A stretch of 64,000 bases of DNA from Aureobasidium sp. EXF-3400. Lineage: Eukaryota; Ascomycota; Dothideomycetes; Dothideales; Saccotheciaceae. The stretch is taken from contig SWBL01000067.1 in NCBI GenBank assembly GCA_024195585.1, positions 1 through 64,000 of the forward strand, written 5' to 3'. Under the pieces are notes generated by a model, which worked only from the letters and a program-made list of their open reading frames with translations, was not told where the DNA came from and searched no databases. Positions within the stretch are counted from its first letter, which is position 1; the number at the start of each line of letters is the position of its first letter. Below are positions 23,682 to 33,555 of the stretch, piece by piece. The position numbers were made by a program, and so were the translations under genes.

Positions 23682-24603
23682 GTTGGACTATAGAATGAAG
23701 TTAGTAATAGGCAGTGCCAAACAGACCAAAAAAGGAAAGAGTGCAGACCGGAAAGTAGGAAAAGGTAGTTGAGATGGAAGGAAAGAAAAGAAGAAGAGGA
23801 AGCGTTGCGCAGGTGCTTCTCAAGTAAGAGCTTGCGGAATTTCACTTGCTTGAGAGAACTCTCTAGAAGATGTAGTGAAGAACAGCTGTTTATCACTTGC
23901 GCAGAGGCGTCTCGGAAAACATAGTGAATACTCGCTTCTCTTACTCGCTTACGGGGTTCCTTGGCAGGTTACTCTGCACATACCATACATATCTAGTGAA
24001 TCACGGGATCTGGCGCTCCGCCTGCCGCGATCGCAGGCCGGGCAAAAGGAGAACAGACAAGATTAAGTAGAATGTGGATCCTATATATGCATTTACGAGC
24101 CCCGGTTCCCTCTTGATTACCAGACCAAGATATATGGATTGATCTTATGGAGAAGAGAAAGGCCTAACTTTAATGGCTGGCGGGCATACACGAACAGCAC
24201 CAGCCTGTTTCTGGACAAGTCAGATTCCATTGGAGGCAGGAACACGGCAATCACTCATAATACAAGATAGGAAAGCTGGCGGCATAAGTAGGGAATGGAT
24301 AAGGAAAGAGCAGGCATGCGAACATCATTTCGAAAAGGCATCATTTGGAAATTCATCATCTTTCGTAACCTGGTATAGGAGCTGTCGACTTGCAGCTCGC
24401 CCTGTTCTTATATACATCTCACACCCGACGTCCTCGATTTATCCATCTCTTCATTTTCGTCCTGTTTATCGACGCACGGTCAGGCTTCCATGTTGTTCTC
24501 GTTTCCTCTATCTCGACTTTTTGATAGCTTTTTTGAAGTCTGGAGTGGCAACAAAGCCGAGTGGTCTTTGAGTCTGCCTTCTAATCCTTCCATGCCGGCT
24601 GTA
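23682..24603. other. Intergenic region
   Basis: About 920 bases between two minus-strand genes: promoter of the upstream one and 3' region of the next. A 132-codon plus-strand frame at 24173-24571 has no features that support it. Confidence 0.4.
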
Positions 24604-25620
24604 TCACAAATCAGCTATGTACATGCTTAGCAGACGTTGATCATACCCAATTGTGAAGTCTTCTGCCTTCGGCGCAACGAATTTATCAAGCCCAGCTTCC
24701 TCAGCTCTTGGTCGGCGGGGACCATCTGTTTGTGTTGACGTCGATGGCGGCAATTGTGGTCGGACAGGTGGTTTTGGAGGAATCTCATCGACACCATCTG
24801 ACGACTCGTCTCTGTCGTCGTTGTCATCAAACGGAGACTCAGATCTTGACGGTCCCTTGGCTTCTCCATTTCGCTTTTCAGCTACTTGGGCGTCAGAGCT
24901 GCGAGTCATGAAACCAGAGCGATTGATGTAAGCTGGTGCATCGTGTATCGTGCGCTTGCGCTTTATGCCGGCAGCAGCAGGTGGTAGTGAGATAACTGGT
25001 TCGGCCACACTAGTGATGCCCCTATCGACACTGGGAGACGAGCTGTCAACAGTGCCTTGGCCATCCTCATGAGCAAGGCTTTCTCTGTCTCCCTGAGTGA
25101 CACCATCTTCGTGATTGTGAGTGAAGTCTTCTTCATGAGTGACATCGTCTTGCTGAGTGTGAGTGACAATTTCCTCGTGATTGCGAACGATGTTCTGAGT
25201 GCGAGTGATAATATCTTCTTGAGTGACGATGTCCTCGTCTTCCTGAACGATATCGCCTTGCTGAGGGAGATCGTCGTGGTCCAAGCGATCATCCATCTGG
25301 ACATGAAGATCTTCTTCGTCGAGCCGGTCCTCTTCCTGCGCAACAGTTGTGTCCTCGACGAGATCTTGGGATAGATTGACGATGGCGTTAGACGGCGACT
25401 GAATAGTTGGCTGCTGGGCTAGCTGTGCCTCAACTGCTTCGAGGCGAGTGGAAAAGTCTGTGCGAAGATCGCGTATCTCCAATTGAAGACTGTGAACTTC
25501 CGTTCGAAGGTCGTGGGTGGATTGGAAGATGTTGGCGAGCATTGGGATGTCGACTGTGATTGTCATAGTGGCTGCTGCTACTGGTGGTGGTGGTGGTGGT
25601 GGTGGTGGTGGTTCGGCCAT
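24604..25620 (-). CDS. Polyproline, coiled-coil, acidic low-complexity protein
   Basis: A single-exon frame of 338 residues. It begins MAEPPPPPPPPPP, encoded by a (GGT)n run on the plus strand. Residues about 25-70 form a heptad coiled coil (LRTEVHSLQLEIRDLR). Residues 95-190 are acidic, with loosely repeated His/Glu/Asp/Thr units such as THEEDFTHNHEDGVTQ. Then comes a nuclear-type basic cluster (IKRKRTIHDAPAYINRSGF) and a Pro-rich end. The final ten or so residues may come from an unrecognised splice. No domain is known to me. The coiled coil plus basic patch would fit a nuclear scaffold, but this is a guess. Confidence 0.62.
   Translation of the reverse strand: MAEPPPPPPPPPPVAAATMTITVDIPMLANIFQSTHDLRTEVHSLQLEIRDLRTDFSTRLEAVEAQLAQQPTIQSPSNAIVNLSQDLVEDTTVAQEEDRLDEEDLHVQMDDRLDHDDLPQQGDIVQEDEDIVTQEDIITRTQNIVRNHEEIVTHTQQDDVTHEEDFTHNHEDGVTQGDRESLAHEDGQGTVDSSSPSVDRGITSVAEPVISLPPAAAGIKRKRTIHDAPAYINRSGFMTRSSDAQVAEKRNGEAKGPSRSESPFDDNDDRDESSDGVDEIPPKPPVRPQLPPSTSTQTDGPRRPRAEEAGLDKFVAPKAEDFTIGYDQRLLSMYIADL
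25583..25612. repeat. (GGT)n trinucleotide repeat
   Basis: About ten GGT units on the plus strand, encoding the N-terminal polyproline of the minus-strand gene. Such runs vary in length between strains. Confidence 0.9.
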
Positions 25621-26206
25621 GATGATTTAGAAACGAAACAGATGAACGGGCAGACAAGAAAGCTGATGTCGGTGGAAAGACTCGTCGAAGAAAAAGAATT
25701 CAGCTGGCGTTGAATGTTTGCGCAGAGAGCAGGTGCGAGACGCGCGGAACAGTAAATGACGCTGAAAGTGAATGAAGTGTTGACATGTGACTGAGATTCA
25801 CTCATGTTAAGGGATGAATTAGAGAAGGTGCGCATGAAGCGGTCATTGTCCTGCCATAGAATGATTTCGTAACATGCCCGATCAGATAGAGATCTAGGCG
25901 TAAAAAGAGAAGACGAGGAAGATGGAAATGTGGATGCAACAAAAAGAAGATGAGGAAGATTGATATTGCTACAAGAAGAAGTGGTATAGAAAGTACATAC
26001 GACTTGATGACTCAGGTCGTCAATAACTCGGGGCCGTAAGAAGAATTGGAGGCTGCTCCAATTCATGGTTTACCACTTTCGAGTCCACGATTCTGTGGTC
26101 GTGTCGAGTATGATAGATTTTGTATGGATTTGGTGCCGTCTTTGTCAAACGATGAAGCCTCTTTCAGCTCCAAGCTGAGCGACAATACGCACAACCTCGA
26201 ATCAGT
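25621..26206. other. Intergenic region
   Basis: About 590 bases between two minus-strand genes. It should carry the promoter of the polyproline gene and the 3' end of MGR2. No gene is seen. Confidence 0.4.
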
Positions 26207-26701
26207 CTATGAGCGTGCGGCGTGCTGTCTCGGCAAGATGAAGGGCTTGCGGTAGGCATTGGCGTAGGCCTGGTTGACGATGGGCGAGGTACCCTCTGTG
26301 CGGATGGTCGATCCAATAGACATGAAGAATCTAAGAAGCCTTAGCAAGGATCTTGTGTGTTTGTAGCGAGCCGAGATGCGTACCCAAAGGTGGCAGCGGA
26401 ACCAGCCATGTACTGGCCCAGAGTTCTCAGCATTCCATTGGGACCAGGACCGAATCTGATGATGTTGGTTGCGCCAAAGATGAAACCGATGATGAGACCG
26501 ACACCTGGGACGGGTGGTGAGTGTCGGAAGAAGACGAGGATCAGTGGGGAGGGGACGTACTGCCACCCATCATGGCGCCCATCTTGACTATACGCTGGTC
26601 AGTACGGCAGGCGAAACGAGCTTCGAGGGGACCATATTACGCTTGTCAAAAGTTGAAGGGCCATGGGCACCAGCGGGCATCGAGCTTGCGGGAACAGGCA
26701 T
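26207..26701 (-). CDS. mgr2: Mgr2/ROMO1-like TIM23 subunit
   Basis: Four exons on the minus strand (26641-26701, 26561-26587, 26384-26504, 26207-26330) give 110 residues; exon 2 is only 27 nt. The protein reads MPVPASSMPAGAHGPSTFDK, then KMGAMMGGSVGLIIGFIFGA, then NIIRFGPGPNGMLRTLGQYM and AGSAATFGFFMSIGSTIR. These two helical hairpins with glycine-rich faces and the RxGPGPNG turn are those of Mgr2/ROMO1. In yeast Mgr2 couples Tim21 to the TIM23 channel of the inner mitochondrial membrane and seals it during lateral release of proteins. The gene is divergent to the FHA protein gene. Length and motifs match the family well. Confidence 0.93.
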
Positions 26702-27567
26702 GTTGTCGAGTCGAGTTGAACAAAGAGTGACGAGCTACAAACAATGCGACAATCCAGTCTTCTCCAGATTTCGGTATGCCCAAAGAGCCAAAGCTACGAC
26801 GAGCAATCAAGGTGGAGGTTGCTTGGCAGTCACGTGTGGACGGAGAGAACAATGACGGTGCTGATGGAATGTCTCGGAGGTTGCTAACGTTGTTGCAGAT
26901 GATGGCAATTGGATGGCTACGGCTGAGAAATGGAGGTGGTGCTGTAGCGGGGCTTCTTCACGTCTCCAACTGGTCGGCAAGTTGCAGGAAGCAGCAGGTC
27001 GATCGGTGGTTGGCAAAGAGTTCATTCAGCTCCACTTGGCTTGCAGACCGAAGCGGCGGCAGCGGGAAACACAACAAGGCACACTCGCTCTTCCTTGTTT
27101 GTTGTGACTCTCTCTCTTCGCCCGTCATCCTACCATTCTCTTCTCTGTGCATGATTTTGTCTTTTGTCCTTGAGTCTGCCATAGTTATCTAGGTGGGCAA
27201 CGGTGCGGGTCGAGATACTCCTATCGCTCAAGGCCGTTTGCACTTTTGTTGCTTGCAACTTAGGACTTGCAGCGTGCGACCGTCTGTGCGTCCTGATTCT
27301 GTGACGCTCGACCAAGGGTGCTCCCTTTCTTGATCGCTGCTCGCCTGCATATTGTTATTATTTTCTTCTCTCGAGTCCTGCGCTTCCAGTAGTCAAGCTC
27401 CCGAGACACGTCGGTCGCCCTGGATATGATCGACATACGACAAGGCTGATCCACAACCACGTCCTATTACACCTCTCCGCACGACCACGCGAGCATCCAA
27501 GCCCCGGCGCTTTCCCCGTCCTCAGAAAGTCGCCAATCTTCATCGACTTCTCGTCTGGCAGCCGCAA
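26702..27567. other. Divergent promoter region of MGR2 and the FHA gene
   Basis: About 870 bases between genes that point away from each other. The last 200 bases before 27568 are pyrimidine-rich leader. No further gene is supported. Confidence 0.4.
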
Positions 27568-29727
27568 ATGACGGCAGTCGCGCCCCCCCTCACATTCCAG
27601 CCGCCTGCCCGCTCCGGTGCGACATGGACTAACGGCACATCCGCAATGACCCAGGACGACATGACCAGGATGTTCATGCCCGGCCCCCGTAAGAGCGCCC
27701 AGCGCTCCAATTCGCAATCTTCTCTTACATCCGCCTCGTCCTCCTCTTCTTCCACAATCTCTCAAGTCTCTACCCCGTCTCAACCTTCGCCCTCCAACCA
27801 AGACCCCACCACATGGACCACGCGCAAGAAGAGCTCAAGAGGCATCTGGCCATCAGGAAAAGCAGAAGCCACCGCCGGCATTTCCACCACCCGTCCTCAG
27901 CCTGTTTCCTCGACTTCATCTGGTCCATCTGCCGCATCTGCAATCTCTGCTCTCCACGGCCCAATGTTGCCTTCACAGCAAATGTCCACCGCCCAGAACG
28001 GTTCGCTGCGAGGTGCTCAACCCCCTTCCGACACGCCCGCCATCCTTCACCTCTCCCCTATGAACGGCACCTTCGAACGCAAGACCATCAGTGTCCCCTT
28101 CTTCCCTGATGTCTTGCGCATCGGTCGTCAAACCAATGCCAAAACCGCCCCGACGCCAGCCAACGGCTTTTTCGATTCCAAGGTCCTCTCACGTCAGCAT
28201 GCCGAAATCTACGCTGAGCGCAACGGCAGAATCTACATCCGGGACGTCAAGTCTTCCAATGGTACCTTTGTCAATGGTCAGAGATTGTCCCCTGAGAACA
28301 AGGAATCAGAGCCACATGAATTGCGTGAGCAAGATGTTCTCGAGCTCGGTATCGATATCGTCAGCGAGGATCAAAAGACAATTGTCCACCACAAGGTCGC
28401 TGCTCGTGTTGAACATGCTGGAATCTACAACCAGAGTGCTGAACTCAACTTCGGAGAGATGGACCCTTCTCATCAGATGAAGCGCAGCGGCAGTCAATCT
28501 TCGCAACAAAGTGCAAAGGCCAATGCTATGGCCGCTGTCATGGCCGCTAGAGATTCAGGTGCAATGCAACAACCTCAATGGGCTCGTGGCTGGCCTTCCA
28601 CTGTGACCACCGAGACAATTGTGAAACGTCTGAACCGCGAGCTGAGCCTTGCTAAGAAGCAATCCTCGGATCTGGCTCGAAGCAGATCTTGCCTTGAAGG
28701 CTTGTTGGCCGCCGATTCCAAGGGCAAGCAAGACAAGTCAGCGAGATCTTCACCTGTCAAGCAATCGAATGCCGATAACAAACCATCCGTCATCTTTTCC
28801 GAACCTCCTGCTCCACCACCTCAAGCTCCGCTTCCCGAAAAGCCAGACGTTGCAAAGGCTCTTGCCGACCCCGTCATCCAACCACTTCTCATGCGTTCAG
28901 AGACTGCTCGTCCCATTCTCGCCCCCAATGGTTCTCCTACTCGAGCCGATCACTCACAAGCTCTTCTCATTCTCACACACGAATTGAAACTTGCCAAGGA
29001 CCAGATTCCCAGCCTCGAAGATCGTGTCAAGAACTTGGAAGAGGAACTCAAGCAAGAGCGTAATGCCCGTGAAAGTGCCGAAGAAAGAGCTTCACTGCTG
29101 GAGTCATCCAAGAAGACTCCTGAAGACCAAGTCGGCGCCTCTGGCTCTAAACAGCAGGATCAGTCTGGCAAGGGTGATGAGTCTTTGAGGGATAACACTC
29201 CTGAATTGCAGGCGCAGCTTGACAGACTTCGTGCCGCTATGGAAGACATGAAGACGCAAATGGAAGCCTATCGCCGCCGTGCAGAAACAGCAGAGTCTCA
29301 GCGTGATGATGCGCACCAGACGCTTGCTGAGATGGTTGAGCAGAAACGCAAGGAGAATGCAGAACTGCAGCGTCAGCAAGAGACTCTGCCGTCTCCTCCT
29401 AGTTCGTTCTCCAACCCGTCAAGCCCTACGACTTCTTCAAATGGACACATTCCGGAACCTCTGGTCGAAGGCAGCTTGTACAGTCTCTTGGCTGAAGCTG
29501 GCATCAACGCAAATGCAGCTTTGTCGTCGGAGCAAGCAGCATCAATCCAACAATTGCTCGCCCGCAAGGTGCCCGTTGCTCAACGAGACGCTCGCCATGA
29601 TTCTTCTGACAACTTGAAAGAGCAACTTGCCCACCATGGCTTGCCGCTCGGGTCTGGTCTACTTGTGGTCGTCGTCGGCATGGCTCTCATGCACTACTTG
29701 GATGGTTGGGAGAAATTGCACAGGTGA
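27568..29727 (+). CDS. Tail-anchored FHA-domain protein (SLMAP / Far10 / HAM-4 type, STRIPAK)
   Basis: A single exon encodes 719 residues. After a Ser/Pro-rich front, an FHA domain lies at about 158-270, with RIGR (184-187), SRQH (208-211) and NGTFVNG (231-237): the residues that bind phosphothreonine. The middle is disordered; residues about 470-600 form long coiled coils (LEDRVKNLEEELKQERNARE). The extreme C-terminus is one hydrophobic helix (LLVVVVGMALMHYLDGW), a tail anchor. FHA, coiled coil and tail anchor in this order define SLMAP in animals, Far9/Far10 in yeast and HAM-4 in Neurospora, members of the STRIPAK phosphatase-kinase complex. That complex governs cell fusion and fruiting in fungi. 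The orthology is inferred from architecture. Confidence 0.85.
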   Translation: MTAVAPPLTFQPPARSGATWTNGTSAMTQDDMTRMFMPGPRKSAQRSNSQSSLTSASSSSSSTISQVSTPSQPSPSNQDPTTWTTRKKSSRGIWPSGKAEATAGISTTRPQPVSSTSSGPSAASAISALHGPMLPSQQMSTAQNGSLRGAQPPSDTPAILHLSPMNGTFERKTISVPFFPDVLRIGRQTNAKTAPTPANGFFDSKVLSRQHAEIYAERNGRIYIRDVKSSNGTFVNGQRLSPENKESEPHELREQDVLELGIDIVSEDQKTIVHHKVAARVEHAGIYNQSAELNFGEMDPSHQMKRSGSQSSQQSAKANAMAAVMAARDSGAMQQPQWARGWPSTVTTETIVKRLNRELSLAKKQSSDLARSRSCLEGLLAADSKGKQDKSARSSPVKQSNADNKPSVIFSEPPAPPPQAPLPEKPDVAKALADPVIQPLLMRSETARPILAPNGSPTRADHSQALLILTHELKLAKDQIPSLEDRVKNLEEELKQERNARESAEERASLLESSKKTPEDQVGASGSKQQDQSGKGDESLRDNTPELQAQLDRLRAAMEDMKTQMEAYRRRAETAESQRDDAHQTLAEMVEQKRKENAELQRQQETLPSPPSSFSNPSSPTTSSNGHIPEPLVEGSLYSLLAEAGINANAALSSEQAASIQQLLARKVPVAQRDARHDSSDNLKEQLAHHGLPLGSGLLVVVVGMALMHYLDGWEKLHR

Positions 29728-32700
29728 AGTTAACTGGAACTCACCTAACACTTTCCTCACCAGCACAAACATGAACCTTCCCTTCCACGACATGCCCTGC
29801 TTCGCCCAAGTCACACCATGATACCAAACAAAGTCATGATGTTCAGCCACTGACATTGGGCACACAAGCAGTCTCCGCCATATCTCAACTCAAATCACAC
29901 AGACCATGAGTTTGGCAAGCGACTATCTGAAGGACGCACTATTGAGCATGTGCGAGCGGGCATGGAAACAAGCACATCACGCCCGCAAGTCCTGCGTATG
30001 AACAACAGCATCGCGCTCCGCTCGAAGGGCCCTGAACGCGGTCCATCCACTTTCAGGCGGACCATCTTTAACGACACAAAATAAGCTTACGACTCATTCT
30101 TCTATGTTTTCACCTCTTTTCCTGGATCGTCTCAAAAGACGGACAAAACACTTTCTCTTTGGACAAGGAAAGCCGGGAAACAACAGCAATGTACTCACAA
30201 ACACTGCACATATTTCTGACCTTCGCTGAATTTTCTTTTATTGAGGAGAAGATAGCATTTTTCGCATTGTTGGGAAAGGACAACATGAGAGGCAGACATA
30301 CACAATGCACCTATGGGACCTGGATGGATGGATGGATGGATGGATGGATGGATGGATGGATGGATGGGGTTGGCGTCAAAAGGCAAAGCATTCATTTTCT
30401 TCTTGAGTGTTTGTTGGATACACTGGCAGTCGTGCCGGGTTCTCTTGGGTGATTGGAGTGCATTGATTTGGACCCTATCACTTTTACGTTTTACCTTCTT
30501 CTTCCACTTTCAATTCTACTTGTGCATATACCACACATCTTTGCTTATTCAATCTAGTGACTTGTGAATGCGCGACAGTGAAAGCATGTGAGGTATAGCA
30601 CTCCACCCGATCTGTATCCACCGCTTGCACAGAGAGCAAGCAGACTATAACCACGGCACTTTCTGCAGCGACCGCCATTGTTGATGTCCCGACGAATCGG
30701 TTGTTTACACCAGTATCAGTCTAGTCATCAGCTTCTGCATCCTCGTCGTTATGCTCATATGCTTATAGGATAGCAAGCGAGAGTCCAGGTTGAGTGTGCC
30801 AGGGTCGTCCTCCCAACCACAAATTCTTGACCTACCAGCGCTGGTTATCGGCGACGTGTTGCACCTAGCTGAATGTATTATCTGTCTTGAAGTACTACAA
30901 GGTTTAATTCAAGGGATTGTTATCTGATTGAAGAGTTAGTGTACCAATATCGTACAAGTACAAGAATGAAGAGTCACGATAGGCGGACACAGCTAAGCTG
31001 ACGACCCTTGTCTAACACGGGTGGTATATGGCATACTTCCGATATAGCCCAGCAACGAAAAGAGTGATCTTATCACAGCTATGAGGGCATTTGACGCGAT
31101 AGATCGTGACATTCAGACACAATGGCGTCTCAAGATATCGAGGTGAGCACGTCTAAACGGTAGAGGATTGCCTCATTTAGCCCAGCCCTCCGTATCTCTG
31201 TATTCTAATTCCGAAACGGAACTGCCGTTCTTTAGGGCGGAATAACATCGTGCTCTTGTTGATGTCAGTCTTGATACCGTACACACTCGTCGGCCCCAAG
31301 CACCTCAAGATTGATGTCGTCCGCCTATCTGATCGTCTAGCCAGAGAGGCCAGCGTTCTCGGCCGACTTCGGAGTACCGAGGTGGGCGATAGAGTCTATC
31401 TCGAAATCAGATGGATCAGGATCAGAATCCCAAGCCTGGGCATCTGATAACCTTTTCTGATGATGGCATGTTGCAAATGGCAAAATTAGGCGCTGTGCCT
31501 ACCTAAAAGAGCAATGAGCCTTTAGACTTCACTGACGCTTGATGCCGAAGGAAGCGCAAGGAGGTGATGTAACAAGCATGATCAAGCATGATCGAGCATG
31601 ATGCGCCTTCATGGTGACTTGTGCGAGATCTTACTGAACTTTGCCATCCGTATCATCGCGTCCGGAATTTGTCTTGCCGGTGACAAAAGGCGATTTCCCT
31701 TTTATCGACCGATAAAGGCACAAAATGGAGGTCAAAGTCGGCTATAGGCGGCTCGCAGAATGTGGGAAAAAAAAGAGACAAGCATCAAAGGAAGGAGTCG
31801 TAGACGAACTCTCGAGGCCCGACAGAAGCCGCTAATCGGTCAGGCTGCAGGCAAGGGTGTGAAGACCTCAAGACCCGAGAGTATCGAGGCAGTGTATCCG
31901 GGCAGAAATCCGTGATGGTCAATGGATGACCTTTGTCACAATAATGCCGGCTGACTGCGAGGTCGGAGAGTTTGAACTGCTCAAGAACAATCGACACGTC
32001 TGATCAACGAGCATAATTATGCGATCGACGCTCCGAACATGGCTCCCTGAGTCGCAGTCCAGGGACACAAGTCGACACTCCGAAAGAAACTCCGCTCCAT
32101 GCGGCCGACATATTCAGATGAGATTTGACTTCGCGATGTGCAATGCGGAAAGAGATTGTGTATCTTTGAGTGCCAGATACGGAACAACAAAGACATGCAG
32201 CTCTGTATCTTGAGATAAGTTACGATGGATAGATACCTGCTTCTTCAGGGAGTCGAGTGAGCACGTGGGCTTGGTACGGATAAGGCGGCGATTGCGATAT
32301 GTAAATGCGACGCCTCGCTTTATCTCGAGATATGCAGATGAAAGGAGATGATGAGATTAGCATGAATAGAGTGCGCGTGCGCATCCGGTCGGGCGCAAGG
32401 TCACGGATCAAATAAGATACGACGCGGATGTTTTGGAAAGCGTTGAGAGAAGCACGACATGGTCAATCTGATGCCGTATGGCTGCAAGGAGATACTCGCA
32501 CGGTGGAAGGGACGAAGTGCATCACGGAGCGTTTCTGGCCAATAGAGCGGGCACTTGGGCAAAGCTATCGCTCAAAAGGCAAATAGATCCAAAATGCGGA
32601 GAAGGAGGCAGGAACAGAGATGAGATGGCGAGGGCGAGCAAAAAGAAAGCCAGTCTCGGCTTTTGCAAATCAATTGCTTGTCGCAGACGGCAGGCATAAG

Positions 32701-33555
32701 ACCAGGACCGAGGGAGGTCCGCGTTGCTGCGGATATTACGAGAGCGAAAAGACTCATCACGCCAGGATGATGGAGCGGAATTGCAAAGAAGCAAACAACA
32801 TGACGGCGAAGAGCGAAGGTTTGACGAGGCCACCGTTTGGGCGAGGCTGAAAGCACACACAAAGAAAGACCAAGGATATCGGGGCTCTCCCCCCACCGGG
32901 AAGGAGCTGGGCCGAGATAACGAAGAGGTGTTGCAGATTTCACTGTAGGAATGGACGCTTTGGGAGATTGGGGTAAGGTGGGAAAGCCAGAGTCAGGTCA
33001 CAGTCAGGTCAGGCTTGGCAGGCCAGAAAATGTTTGCTGAAAGAAGTCGGAAGGAACAGGGCTTGGAGCGGCAGTCTAGCCCTGGGCTGGGGTAAGGAGC
33101 AGCAAGAACAAGAGCCATGTCGCCGGTGGCTTTGGTTCGATTGGGGGAAATTCTCAGATTGGGTGGTGGCGGCTGTTGTTGGTTGATGAAAGCCGTCGCC
33201 AACGTGGGACTAAAGTTGTCGGCAAAAGTGACGAGCTCCCTGGTGCGGTGTGTTGTGCGGGCGGTGGAGCGAGCGTTGACCTAAATTCAGCCAAGTTATC
33301 AGCGACAAGCGTTTTGGTACGGTAGATCGGATATGACATGTTGCTATCAGCTGCTCTGGACCTCGCCCTCTCACCTTTCTGTCTCGTGTGCGACGTGTGC
33401 CTGTGACTGACCGACCACCAAGCATGTCGGGTTGCACCATCCTGGCCAACTCCTGCTTTACCCACACAACTCTTGCTGCCATCACCATTGCTATACCCAT
33501 GGCCCCTTCCGTCTGAAGCCTCGAGTATGAGGTGCACCCACTCCGCAACTGTGCC
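29728..33555. other. 3.8 kb gap with no supported gene
   Basis: The largest apparently empty stretch. It contains a (GGAT)n microsatellite at 30321-30368 and a short three-fold 10-bp repeat (AGCATGATC) around 31577-31603. A 65-codon plus frame at 31250-31447, with a hydrophobic start (LLLMSVLIPYTLVG), follows a possible ATG exon at 31123, but the phases do not join. The final part is the leader of MED12. Regulatory sequence or a non-coding RNA is possible; nothing proves it. Confidence 0.4.
30321..30368. repeat. (GGAT)n tetranucleotide microsatellite
   Basis: About eleven perfect GGAT units in a row, in non-coding sequence downstream of the FHA gene. Confidence 0.95.

Noticed and set aside
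24173..24571. 132-codon plus-strand frame
   Set aside because: Composition and lack of motifs suggest a chance frame in the promoter region of neighbouring genes.
31123..31447. Two-exon small membrane protein
   Set aside because: GT..AG borders exist but the exon phases do not join the hydrophobic frame to the ATG.
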